A stretch of DNA of 50,424 bases from Parachlamydiales bacterium (GTDB taxonomy: Bacteria; Chlamydiota; Chlamydiia; Chlamydiales; Rhabdochlamydiaceae), in assembly GCA_027459675.1 (NCBI GenBank), contig DAIDHO010000008.1, positions 1 through 50,424 on the forward strand. Direction: 5' to 3'. The notes beneath the pieces are model-generated. The model did not search any database and was not told the DNA's origin. It was given only the letters and a program-made list of their open reading frames with translations. A program made the position numbers and the translations under genes. Of this stretch, positions 14,950 through 23,802 are shown piece by piece. Position 1 is the first letter of the stretch. Each line of letters begins with the position of its first letter.

Positions 14950-17900
14950 GGCTGATTGCTCGTATTTTAGTTCTCTTATTTGTCCTTGCTCTTCTCTTAG
15001 CTATTTTTGCTCCCTCCATTTTATCAACTCATTTAGGAAAGCATGCCGTCTGCCGAATCATAAGAAAGATGACAGGCTATGAGGTTTATTCTGACACTCT
15101 GAATCTAAAATGGTTCAAAGGGCAAGCTGCCACTCACATTGAAGTCATGGATCCCTCAGGCCGCTCTGTTTTTAAGGCAGATTCCATTACGACAACTGCT
15201 TCCTTATGGAAGCTTCTTTTTTGCCATGATGTCGGTCATTTACAAGTTGAGAGTCCCTTTCTTGTCTTTCAACCTTCCCATCAAATCGCCTCTACCCTTA
15301 TGATCCACCAAGCAGGTTTTATAGGCTCCATTAGAGTGGCTCCATCCATCCACCTTTTGGGAGAAATCTCAGTCCATCAAGGAAAGGCTCAATTTATCAC
15401 TCCCCCCTTTATCAAGCCAGGACTAGACCCTATCTCCATGAAAGAGATAGAGCTGCATGCCACTTTTCTTCCCAAGCAGATCAAACTTCAAGCTTCGGGG
15501 CTCACCGAAGAGGGCTTGACCCCCGGTATGTTTCAGATAAACGTGCTTGCCTTTCCTGGTACTGATCAGATAGATGCGAGCGTTAAACTCGACCAATTCC
15601 CACTAAGAGCGGTGGATCAAATGTTATCGCTTGCATATCCTGAGTTTAAAGGGTTGATTCATCAGACAATCGGAGACCATTTCAATGCCGAGGTAAAACT
15701 TAAAAATCTGCAGGAAGGCCTTGAATTTTATTTAAAAGCAAAGTCTGATTATTTTTCGGCAGATGTAGAAACAACAGTTCAAGACGATAAAGTAGAGCTT
15801 GCTTCTCCAGCTCTTTTCCAATTTCAAATTCCGCCCCCCTCTTTTGAAAAGTTGACCTCTTTTTCGATTAAAAATGGAATCCATGCTCAACTTAAAATTG
15901 ATCAACTTTCCATTCCTTTGAACAACCGGCAACAACTCTTAGTTCAAGGGACTTTGAAATCCGAAGCTATTCAGCTAGAAGAAGGGATATTAGATCCTTT
16001 TACCCTTTATATCGGAAGTTCATCCTCTAAAGGAGACTGGAACATAAAAATAGACTCTCCTCAAGTGCAATTTCATGGAGCTCTTAATCTCCAAGGAAAA
16101 TGGGAAAATCTTTCTTTTACAGGGGAAGCCCTTCTTCCGAAAAATACAAAACTTGATATTTCTGCCCCCTCTTTGAGCTCCATTACCCTCCTTTTTCAAG
16201 GGGATATAGGCAAAGGTTCTTTAAAAGGAAGCTTTGATCCCCACAAGAAAACAGTGACTTTAAAAGAGAGAAGCTCCTTTTTGATTCATCTTCCGGATCT
16301 TTCCTATGCTCTTCCCCCTCTTACAGCTCAAATAGAGATAGACCCTTGCGTGCTTCAATTAACTCCTCTTAGCGGAAAACTCAAAGGATTCATCGAATTT
16401 CCTGCTTTTAATATGGAAGCGGCTCATGTGGGCTCTACCTCCCTCCATTTCACTGGCACTATTCAAACTAGAGAACTCTTCTTTTCTCTTATTTCCTCTG
16501 TCAATGAAAGCCCTTTAAAAGCGGAAGGATCTCTTAAGGTTGACCCAGATTTGAAAAACTTTGAAAACCTAAAAATGAAAGGATCTTTTACACATCTTCC
16601 CGTGGAATCATTACAACCCTTGATCTATCGGGGCCCTTCCCTTCTTTATTTGTTAGGGAATCAACTCACTAGCAACTTTCAATTCTTGTATTCCCAAAAA
16701 TCGAGCCTGCTCCAGCTTAAAACATCTTCCCCCTACCTGGCTTTATCGGTTGCTTTAAAAGGAAACTCTCAAGGCGTGGAACTTTTAGAGCCTGCCACCT
16801 TTGCATGGAACGTTACTCCCGAAGGGTATGCCAATCTTTCAAAATGGCTCCAAGGATCTTCTACTTTTCAACTTGCTGAACCTTGTCTCTTCAAAGGAAC
16901 GATCCATGCTCTTTCCTTTTCCTTTAATCAATTTTTAAACACTTTAGAATATCAAGCAAAGATCACCTCGGATGAGCTTGTATTGGTTCAAAAACAACCT
17001 ACGACAAAAATCTCTCAGATTGAGATGAGCCTAAACCATCGAGCTCCTAGCTCCCCTCATCAATTTCAAATTTCAGCACGGGCCGATCCTAAAGGAAGTC
17101 TTGTGTGTAAAGGAAGCTGGATGCCGACGGGGACGGCCGATATCCAGCTGCAATTAGAGCAGTTCCCTCCTCACGCATTTGATGTTTTTTCCACTCCTTT
17201 TGTAGGAAATCGATTCTCCGTCGCCACTTTGTGCGGCTCTTCTGTCAACCTGTTCCTCACTACTCACTTAAATCAGTGGAATGGCCCCTTTAACTTTGAA
17301 ATGCATTCGGAAAACCTACGGAGCCTTCTAAAAGGAACGTTAACCCAAGGAGTTCTCACGCTCAATGACAAATTCTATCTCCAACTCAACCTCACAAAGC
17401 AACTAAGTCAAATGCTCTTTCACTCAACTATGGAAAATAGCATAGATTCTTTACGCTCTGAAGGACCGGTCTCATTAGAAATTGGTTCTGAAGGTTTTTC
17501 TTGTCCTCTTGTTCCTTATCAGCTTGAGAAACTTCAGGTGAGTACGGGCCGCTTGGAACTAGGAAAAATTCTTTCGCGCAATCAAGGAAACCTGCAGATT
17601 GCTATGGGACTTTTAAAGCTTGGACAATACCGCTCGGGGGACGAGCTTGAACTCTGGTTCACTCCTTTGGATTTCAAGATTCGCAACGGGATTCTCAATT
17701 ATGAACGTACAGATGTACTTATTGCCTCACATTTTCAAATCTGCAGCTGGGGACAGATCAATCTTCCTAAGAAATCGGTCGATGGAACCTTAGGCCTTAC
17801 GTCTCCTTGTCTTAACAAAGCTTTTGGCATTAAAAACCTTCCAGAGAATTATGTTCTTCAAATTCCTCTTCAAGGAACGCTCTCTGATATAAAAATCGAC

Positions 17901-18227
17901 AAAGGGAAAGCCACAGCTAAAATTGGTACTCTTCTGCTATGGGAGCAGAAAGGTTCTGTGGTAGGAGGGGTGGTAAAAGGACCTGCAGGTAAATTTCTAG
18001 GAGAGTCGCTCAACAAACTAGGACCGCTTCCGGGTGGTGATCAAAAAGCGCCTCCTCCTAAAAAACCTTTCCCATGGGAAGTGGGACAAGGTGAAGTGGG
18101 ACAAGAAGAAAAAACTTCTTCAAAAAAGAAGACATCAGACGCTACTTCCCATCATAAAAAAGAACATAGGAAACATATCCATCCAGAAGATTCAGCACTC
18201 AAGCAACTTTTTAAATTGGTTCGTTAA
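14946..18227 (+). CDS. AsmA/TamB-like large envelope protein
   Basis: 1093 residues. One N-terminal TM anchor (residues about 4-24, IARILVLLFVLALLLAIFAP) is followed by a long run of beta-strand-rich repeats, as in AsmA-like proteins such as YhdP and TamB. These form elongated hydrophobic grooves bridging inner and outer membranes for lipid transport. Early features include the TGYEV-x-LKWF and ADSITTTASLW segments common in this group. The C-terminal 70 residues are Pro/Lys/His-rich and disordered (KKTSSK, HHKKEHRKH), an unusual tail. Translation is coupled to the Nudix gene by ATGA. Family membership is by architecture, not by a diagnostic motif. Confidence 0.65.
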   Translation: MRLIARILVLLFVLALLLAIFAPSILSTHLGKHAVCRIIRKMTGYEVYSDTLNLKWFKGQAATHIEVMDPSGRSVFKADSITTTASLWKLLFCHDVGHLQVESPFLVFQPSHQIASTLMIHQAGFIGSIRVAPSIHLLGEISVHQGKAQFITPPFIKPGLDPISMKEIELHATFLPKQIKLQASGLTEEGLTPGMFQINVLAFPGTDQIDASVKLDQFPLRAVDQMLSLAYPEFKGLIHQTIGDHFNAEVKLKNLQEGLEFYLKAKSDYFSADVETTVQDDKVELASPALFQFQIPPPSFEKLTSFSIKNGIHAQLKIDQLSIPLNNRQQLLVQGTLKSEAIQLEEGILDPFTLYIGSSSSKGDWNIKIDSPQVQFHGALNLQGKWENLSFTGEALLPKNTKLDISAPSLSSITLLFQGDIGKGSLKGSFDPHKKTVTLKERSSFLIHLPDLSYALPPLTAQIEIDPCVLQLTPLSGKLKGFIEFPAFNMEAAHVGSTSLHFTGTIQTRELFFSLISSVNESPLKAEGSLKVDPDLKNFENLKMKGSFTHLPVESLQPLIYRGPSLLYLLGNQLTSNFQFLYSQKSSLLQLKTSSPYLALSVALKGNSQGVELLEPATFAWNVTPEGYANLSKWLQGSSTFQLAEPCLFKGTIHALSFSFNQFLNTLEYQAKITSDELVLVQKQPTTKISQIEMSLNHRAPSSPHQFQISARADPKGSLVCKGSWMPTGTADIQLQLEQFPPHAFDVFSTPFVGNRFSVATLCGSSVNLFLTTHLNQWNGPFNFEMHSENLRSLLKGTLTQGVLTLNDKFYLQLNLTKQLSQMLFHSTMENSIDSLRSEGPVSLEIGSEGFSCPLVPYQLEKLQVSTGRLELGKILSRNQGNLQIAMGLLKLGQYRSGDELELWFTPLDFKIRNGILNYERTDVLIASHFQICSWGQINLPKKSVDGTLGLTSPCLNKAFGIKNLPENYVLQIPLQGTLSDIKIDKGKATAKIGTLLLWEQKGSVVGGVVKGPAGKFLGESLNKLGPLPGGDQKAPPPKKPFPWEVGQGEVGQEEKTSSKKKTSDATSHHKKEHRKHIHPEDSALKQLFKLVR

Positions 18228-18293
18228 AATAAAGATAGAGTTTAACCAGTTGCTTATTTTAATATTCCTTTATAAATTATAGGAGTGGAAAAA

Positions 18294-19079
18294 ATGGGGG
18301 CTTATCTAGATAAACTGAATCAGTACGCCACCTCCATACCTGTGGATTCATTCACAGGCTTCGTTCTAGAAGAAATGAATAATCAAAAATGGCTGACAGG
18401 TCCTTTTGAAACGGGGGAAGTTAAAGAAAAACCAGAGCAGGTGGTTAGAAATATAGTTATAAGGGTTGTGACCCCTTATTTTATTTATTATCTTTCCCCT
18501 TTTGCTATCGTCCTAAATGTTGCAGTGGGGCTTTTTCATATTTATATGGGCTTTGCTAAGCGTTCAGAAACTGTGTCTTCTACCAATGATAAAAAAATGG
18601 AAGGGATACATGTCCATATTTATAAAGGTGTTTCCCATTTGTTGGTGGCTTGTTACGATTTTGGAATCCGTTTGATATCCATTCATCCTTTAAGCGTTGC
18701 ATTTTTTACACTCTTCCCGTCCCAGTTCCGTACAATTCATGAAATCTTCTTTAAAAAGCCTCAGATTTGTCCTGTCTTAAAAACTCCATTAGTCAAGAAT
18801 ATTTCAAAAAATAAGGATAATGCAGTACCTCTATCTCACCCTCACTTAGACAGTAGCTGTTACCTTTATACGCTCGCAGATCGAATCATTCAGAGGGTAA
18901 TACCCGAAAACTCTAAAAAAGAAACCTCTGGAGCCACTCAAGAGGTAACAAAGGAAACCTATGAGAGCACACCTGAAAAAAGAAACTCTAAAAAAAGAAA
19001 ACGCAATTCCATAAACCCTATAGACTCTTTCAGTGGCAATTGGGTGGATCGAGATCCTTCACCTGCATCCAATGAATAG
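18294..19079 (+). CDS. Orphan membrane-associated protein with C-terminal polybasic (NLS-like) cluster
   Basis: 261 residues from the ATG at 18294, which has AGGAG 8 bases upstream; a GTG three codons earlier is weaker. Two hydrophobic regions lie at about 52-88 and 113-143, the first long enough for two closely spaced TM segments. The C-terminal 75 residues are polar and disordered. They contain STPEK followed by KKRKR at about 233-237, a classical monopartite nuclear-localisation-like cluster. No family is recognised. The 3' end overlaps the convergent aroDE gene by 50 bases. An inclusion-membrane or host-targeted protein is possible. A polybasic stretch beside a membrane domain may instead simply anchor to phospholipids. 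Confidence 0.6.
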   Translation: MGAYLDKLNQYATSIPVDSFTGFVLEEMNNQKWLTGPFETGEVKEKPEQVVRNIVIRVVTPYFIYYLSPFAIVLNVAVGLFHIYMGFAKRSETVSSTNDKKMEGIHVHIYKGVSHLLVACYDFGIRLISIHPLSVAFFTLFPSQFRTIHEIFFKKPQICPVLKTPLVKNISKNKDNAVPLSHPHLDSSCYLYTLADRIIQRVIPENSKKETSGATQEVTKETYESTPEKRNSKKRKRNSINPIDSFSGNWVDRDPSPASNE

Positions 19080-20163
19080 ACTGAAGGAGAGCTTGGTAAA
19101 AATACAACGGAAGCCCATCCATCGTTAGGCACCCAGCGGCTTTGGCACGCCTAAGAAACGGAGTTGGTCGAATTGAAATATCCATTACTTGTTTGCCAGC
19201 AATAAATCGATCTTCAAAATCAGGGCTAGAAGAAGAGGTGGCATTGATGAGAATGTCATAGGTTGGAATTTTCATTCCTCTTTGAAGAAGAATCACCCGT
19301 GCCCCTCCTTCAATAAGCGCTTCCTTGATGGCTTTTGCAGCACCGCCCGCTCCTAGAATGACAATCTGGGTACCCGCAATGCACCCTAAAACAGTTAAAG
19401 CAGCGATACCGTCCGTATTGCACCCTTCCCATCCTTTTTCTGTTTGATAGAGGGTATTGACAATGGCTCCTGGGATGACTTTTTCTTTAAGAGGAGCAGT
19501 GACACTGAGTCCATAAAAAGGCAGCATCTTAATCGCTTCAAAAAAAGAGGGGAGTTCAGCGGGAGTCACCCCCATTTTGAGGTAGACGGCATCCATCTGA
19601 TTGTACCGGAAAGCGTCGTTATGATAAAGGTGCCCGATACTGTGAGAAACAGGGTCTCCAATTAACCCGTAAAGACGCGTTTTAAAAGTGATACGAGAAT
19701 AGTGGTAGATCTCTTCGAGCTCACTCCATAGAAGCTGTCCCGGGGCATTTTTATCTTCTTCTCTTAAGGATGCATAGGTAAAGGGGGCCAAGATACGAGT
19801 GATCGCTCCCTTCTCTCCCATGCAAATTCCAATAACTTCCGGATGTTGTCTCTGAAAATGGATCATACGCAAAGAATCTAATGTCGATTGGGCCCATGTG
19901 GCTATTTTGTAAGCCCAGGCCCTTGGATGCCGTTGTTTTATTTCGGCTAAGGTCAGCTCCAAGTCAGGCGTTTCGGTATAGTTGTGATAGGAAATAATAA
20001 GAGGATGATCGGTTGAAGGGTTTTCTTTCCAATCTCGATCAATAAATTGAAGTTTTTTATGGCGATCATAGAGAAGCTTGACGTTACCTTCTTTAAATTC
20101 ATACAGATCAACGGGAAGGCGGGCGGGCCATTCTTTAACAGGAGCACATACAAGCTTCATCAA
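19030..20163 (-). CDS. aroDE: Fused 3-dehydroquinate dehydratase / shikimate dehydrogenase, shortened AroD half
   Basis: 377 residues. Residues about 1-155 are a type I dehydroquinase remnant or short form. They keep the His of SYHNYTETP, the Schiff-base Lys in AYKIATWAQS, an Arg in ITRILAPF and the final APGQL. However, only about 50 residues precede the His motif, against roughly 110 or more in E. coli AroD. From about 160, AroE is complete: GLIGDPVSHSIGH, the catalytic Lys in SVTAPLKEKV, GCNTDG and the nucleotide loop LGAGGAAKA. It catalyses steps 3 and 4 of the shikimate pathway. The fusion is known from Chlamydia. It overlaps aroB by 29 bases and ends against the convergent orphan. Confidence 0.9.
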   Translation of the reverse strand: MMKLVCAPVKEWPARLPVDLYEFKEGNVKLLYDRHKKLQFIDRDWKENPSTDHPLIISYHNYTETPDLELTLAEIKQRHPRAWAYKIATWAQSTLDSLRMIHFQRQHPEVIGICMGEKGAITRILAPFTYASLREEDKNAPGQLLWSELEEIYHYSRITFKTRLYGLIGDPVSHSIGHLYHNDAFRYNQMDAVYLKMGVTPAELPSFFEAIKMLPFYGLSVTAPLKEKVIPGAIVNTLYQTEKGWEGCNTDGIAALTVLGCIAGTQIVILGAGGAAKAIKEALIEGGARVILLQRGMKIPTYDILINATSSSSPDFEDRFIAGKQVMDISIRPTPFLRRAKAAGCLTMDGLPLYFYQALLQSIHWMQVKDLDPPNCH

Positions 20164-21055
20164 GTACCTGGGTTAAAAGATGCTTCTTCACAGGATGGCA
20201 AAAAAGGCCTGCTTTAAGATGCGGAACTCCAATTTTCTCAAGGAGAACAAAATGGGGAATACCTTTACGGGTTTTTTTATCCGCTCTCAATTTTTCTATA
20301 ATTTGTTCAGGAGAAAAAAGAAGCTCTACAGGAGGAAAACGGCATTCAATGCGTTTAAGATCAGAGGAGGATAGTAAACCCATTGCATGAGAAAGACGCG
20401 CTTCAATTACAATCCCTTTGCTTACCGCTTTTCCATGGGCCTCTTTGTAATTTGAGAGCGCCTCAAGGGCGTGCCCGATCGTGTGGCCTAAGTTGAGAAG
20501 AGCTCGACTCCCCTTTTCGTAAGGATCTTGTGCTACCACTCTTCGTTTGGCTTCAACCGCCCGCTGTACAATCCTGGAAAGTGGAAGAGAAGGCAGCTCA
20601 TGGAAAAGAAAAGGGTCGAAAAGAAGGCCTATTTTTAAAATCTCAATGAGACCATTTTCCCATTCCTGGTTGGGCAGTGTCTCCAAAAAAGAAAGATTCA
20701 TAATCACCTTCTCGGGAAATTTCATGGCCCCCAAAATGTTTTTTCCATCTGCGATGTTAACAGCTGTTTTACCACCGATGGCAGCATCAACCATGGCAAG
20801 AAGCGTCGTAGGAATCAGAATAAGAGGCACCCCTCTACAAAAAATGCTCGATAAAAATCCCGCTAAATCCATAATCATCCCACCTCCCAGCCCTACGATG
20901 GTCGTATCACGGCCATACCCTTTTTGAGACAGCTCTGAGGCCAAGTATTCAACGGTGTGAATATTTTTTGTTTCCTCGCCAGCTGGCACCACAAAAAAGT
21001 CTGGTTTTCCATAGAGCGCTGCTACATTCGAGTCGGTGATGAAGGCATATTTCAT
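20135..21055 (-). CDS. aroB: 3-dehydroquinate synthase
   Basis: 306 residues from the ATG that overlaps the aroC stop (ATGA). NAD-binding and active-site segments include VPAGEETKNIHTVEYL, VGLGGGMIMDLAGF and IPTTLLAMVDAAIGGKTAVN. Metal-ligand segments are present, including LNLGHTIGHALEAL. The frame is open for 30 more codons upstream, but that part is Gly/Ser-rich and lies inside aroC, so it is probably a shadow. With the ATGA start the protein lacks the usual first 30 or so residues (the strand before 'vitDsnVa.LY'). It converts DAHP to 3-dehydroquinate. Confidence 0.93.
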   Translation of the reverse strand: MKYAFITDSNVAALYGKPDFFVVPAGEETKNIHTVEYLASELSQKGYGRDTTIVGLGGGMIMDLAGFLSSIFCRGVPLILIPTTLLAMVDAAIGGKTAVNIADGKNILGAMKFPEKVIMNLSFLETLPNQEWENGLIEILKIGLLFDPFLFHELPSLPLSRIVQRAVEAKRRVVAQDPYEKGSRALLNLGHTIGHALEALSNYKEAHGKAVSKGIVIEARLSHAMGLLSSSDLKRIECRFPPVELLFSPEQIIEKLRADKKTRKGIPHFVLLEKIGVPHLKAGLFCHPVKKHLLTQVLDEACMCSC

Positions 21056-22128
21056 AATCGGGTAGTCCGATTCATCAAGAGGGCATCTGCGAGTACAAGA
21101 GCTACCATCGCCTCCACCACTGGAACCGCTCGAATCGCCACGCAAGGATCATGGCGAGCTTTTTCGGAAAGTTGAAAAAGGGTGGGTGTCCCGTCGGCTT
21201 TCACCGTCTCTTGCAGTTTCTGAATACTAGATGTGGGTTTAAAAACCACCCTCCCCCTCAAAGGAAGTCCTGTAGAAATTCCACCGAGAGTCCCCCCGGC
21301 ATGGTTGGAGCCTGGTTCAATGACTCCGCTTTTTACCACAAAAGAATCGTTGTGCTCAGATCCTCGCATTTCAGCTGCCCGAAACCCTTCTCCTATTTCA
21401 AAACCTTTGGTTGCAGGAAGCGATAGCATTGCTTTGGCAAGATTTGCTTCCAATTTTTCATACACCGGATCGCCCAGCCCAATAGGCAGACAACTTGTAT
21501 AGAACTCGACAGTCCCGCCGATGGAATCTCCTTCTTTTTTTACATGGGTAAGAAGCTGTACCATTTGCTCAGAAATTTGAGCATCAGGGCAGTAAACAGG
21601 GCTTTCATACGTCTTGTGAAGCTGCGATAAATCGGCGGCTCTAAGAGAACCCATCTGTACAAGATAGGCATGGCACGTGATGTTCCACTGATGCAAGAAT
21701 TGCTTTGCTACAGCTCCTGCAGCTACTCGACAAGCCGTTTCCCGCCCTGAAGACCGCCCACCTCCTCGGGGGTCAAAATGTCCATATTTCTCCAAATAGG
21801 TAAAACTTGCATGGCCAGGTCTTATTATCTTTTCTAGCGGCTGATAGGCTGCGGAGTCGTGATCGTGATTACGGATGAGAATCGAAATAGGAGCCCCTGT
21901 TGTCTTTCCTTGAAACACACCCGATAAAATCTCAGGAATATCACTTTCTTTACGAGGGGAAGTAAGGGGCCCATGACCCGGAGATCGTCGATGGAGGTCC
22001 AGCAGAAGATCATCCACTGAAAGATCAAGGCCGGAAGGACATCCGTCAATCACCGCCCCGATGGCAGGACCATGAGACTCACCCCACGTGGTTACCCGGA
22101 ATAAAGATCCGAACGTATGACTTCCCAT
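21052..22128 (-). CDS. aroC: Chorismate synthase
   Basis: 358 residues, typical length. The N-terminus contains the signature FRVTTWGESHGPAIGAVIDG. Other conserved segments are RRSPGHGPLTSPRKESD, RPGHASFTYLEKYG, GGGRSSGRETACRVAAGAVA and the C-terminal GGISTGLPLRGRVVFKPTSS and HDPCVAIRAVPVVEAMVA. It uses reduced FMN to convert EPSP to chorismate. It overlaps aroK by 37 bases and aroB by 4. Confidence 0.98.
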   Translation of the reverse strand: MGSHTFGSLFRVTTWGESHGPAIGAVIDGCPSGLDLSVDDLLLDLHRRSPGHGPLTSPRKESDIPEILSGVFQGKTTGAPISILIRNHDHDSAAYQPLEKIIRPGHASFTYLEKYGHFDPRGGGRSSGRETACRVAAGAVAKQFLHQWNITCHAYLVQMGSLRAADLSQLHKTYESPVYCPDAQISEQMVQLLTHVKKEGDSIGGTVEFYTSCLPIGLGDPVYEKLEANLAKAMLSLPATKGFEIGEGFRAAEMRGSEHNDSFVVKSGVIEPGSNHAGGTLGGISTGLPLRGRVVFKPTSSIQKLQETVKADGTPTLFQLSEKARHDPCVAIRAVPVVEAMVALVLADALLMNRTTRL

Positions 22129-22541
22129 AACTCTTCCTCCGTATGCGCCCTATGATGAGCAATCGAATTATAAATGCCAAGTCGCATGTCATAATCGGAT
22201 AAGAAAGGATGATCTACACCTATACGCTGCTCAATGATCTCTTTAGAAGTGCAAAGGTGGATGATAGTCCCCATCTTTTGAAGTAGAATTCTATTCTCTG
22301 GATCAAGAGGAACGCCGCCCCCTGTAGCGATCACGCTATTGGAAACGGCACAAAGCGAGGAAAGGAGCGACTTCTCATAGGCCCGAAACCCCTCTTCTCC
22401 GAGCTTTTTATGGAGAATAGAGGGGGGTTCTTCCAAACAATCATCGGTATCAAGGAAAGGCTTCTTTAGATAAGCGGCAATTTTACGTCCTAAAGTAGTC
22501 TTGCCAGAGGCTTTAAAACCGATCAAGATCAAGTTACTCAA
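22092..22541 (-). CDS. aroK: Shikimate kinase
   Basis: 149 residues, a little short for the family. The Walker A loop is GFKASGKTTLG at the N-terminus, followed by FLDTDD (shikimate-binding Asp), the GEEGFRAYE segment with a substrate-binding Arg, and ATGGGVPLD. The lid region is less canonical (QRIGVDHPFL) and the C-terminal HHRAH keeps an Arg near the usual substrate-binding position. It phosphorylates shikimate with ATP. It sits between aroA (8-base overlap) and aroC, as in C. trachomatis, where the gene is named aroL. Confidence 0.93.
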   Translation of the reverse strand: MSNLILIGFKASGKTTLGRKIAAYLKKPFLDTDDCLEEPPSILHKKLGEEGFRAYEKSLLSSLCAVSNSVIATGGGVPLDPENRILLQKMGTIIHLCTSKEIIEQRIGVDHPFLSDYDMRLGIYNSIAHHRAHTEEELWEVIRSDLYSG

Positions 22542-23802
22542 GGTGAGCCCCTAGCTTTTGAAGAGTTTCAAAATACCCCGGAAAACTCTTGGCCACCCAC
22601 TCAATGCCTGTAAGCTGCGTCGAACCACGTGCCATGAGTCCTGCAATAGAAAGGGCAAGGCCTATGCGATGATCCTCAAAGCACGTCACCTGAGCGCCTT
22701 TAAGCTCGGAAGGCTGGATGATCATTCCATCAGGTGTCTCCTCAATGCGGGCTCCCATTTTCTTAAGTTCAGATACGATAGCATGGATCCTATCCGATTC
22801 TTTGGAGCGTGCCACCGCTCCTCCATAGATATGCGTCGTTCCCTGGGCTTGACACGCTAACACTGGAAAAAGGGTGATAGCGTCAATAAAGCGTCCGATG
22901 TCAATCTGTCCTCCTTGAAGCCTGCAGCCCCGATGGACCGTAATAGAATCGGAACCTACAGAAATACGCGCGCCCATCTTCTGTAAAAGAGTGACAGCTT
23001 CTTTATCTCCTTGAGGATCGCTCCAATCCAAGCCTCGAAGGGTCAGTTCTGAGTCTGTTGCAAGAGCTGCTGCAATAGGATATAGCGCAGAGTTCCAATC
23101 TCCTGGAACAGTGTAAGCAAAGCCCGGAATCGTAGCTCCGCCGAAAATTTTGTAATGCTCAAAATGGTGATTTTCATAAGGAATTTTAAAACGGTCCAGC
23201 CAGCTAAGAGTGAGCGCAACCCACGGAATTTCACCGGGATTTTGCACAAAAAGCTCTGTTTTTTCAGGCGAAAATGCAGAGGCGATAAGAAGGCCTGAGA
23301 CAGGCTGTGAGTCTTCACCTAAGATCTGCGCAACCCCTCCCTTTAAGGGTCCCCGCACTACAATAGGAGCGTATCCATCTTCCCTTGTAGAAATGGCCCA
23401 CGCTCCTAGCTGATTGAGACCTTCAATGAGCGGAAGAGCTTGTCGGCGGTGTCGAATCGACGGATCACCGCTCAGCACAGTGTAAGATGCAAGATGAGCG
23501 GAGATAGATCCAATCAAGCGGAATACAAGTCCCGAATTTCCACAGTCGATGATATCTTCTGCAGCTCTTATTCCACCTCTCATTTCGATTCGATCGTGAA
23601 AACATTCTACTTCAGCTCCCAGTAGCCGACATGCCCTGACCATCGCTTGGGTATCTGGTGAAGAAAGGGGATTGAAAATGGTTGACTTCTCATAGCTAAG
23701 AAGTGCAAATACCATTGCCCGCATCGTTTGAGACTTGGAAGGAGGAATCGTCACCTCTCCGTAAAGAGATGACTTTTTAATACTAATCCTAGTTGATTCC
23801 AA
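22534..23802 (-). CDS. aroA: 3-phosphoshikimate 1-carboxyvinyltransferase (EPSP synthase)
   Basis: 422 residues. PSKSQTMRAMVFALL is the N-terminal shikimate-3-phosphate-binding motif. IDCGNSGLVFRLI corresponds to the GNAGTAMR region. The C-terminal FEDHRIGLALSIAGL contains the catalytic DHR. It joins shikimate-3-phosphate and PEP. It is the first aro gene of the operon and overlaps the upstream FKBP gene by 14 bases, so expression is probably driven from the promoter in front of that gene. Confidence 0.97.
   Translation of the reverse strand: MESTRISIKKSSLYGEVTIPPSKSQTMRAMVFALLSYEKSTIFNPLSSPDTQAMVRACRLLGAEVECFHDRIEMRGGIRAAEDIIDCGNSGLVFRLIGSISAHLASYTVLSGDPSIRHRRQALPLIEGLNQLGAWAISTREDGYAPIVVRGPLKGGVAQILGEDSQPVSGLLIASAFSPEKTELFVQNPGEIPWVALTLSWLDRFKIPYENHHFEHYKIFGGATIPGFAYTVPGDWNSALYPIAAALATDSELTLRGLDWSDPQGDKEAVTLLQKMGARISVGSDSITVHRGCRLQGGQIDIGRFIDAITLFPVLACQAQGTTHIYGGAVARSKESDRIHAIVSELKKMGARIEETPDGMIIQPSELKGAQVTCFEDHRIGLALSIAGLMARGSTQLTGIEWVAKSFPGYFETLQKLGAHLE

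Noticed and set aside
21056-21145. Longer AroB start
   Set aside because: The added residues are Gly/Ser-rich, overlap aroC coding sequence and do not resemble the AroB N-terminus; the ATGA start fits the operon.
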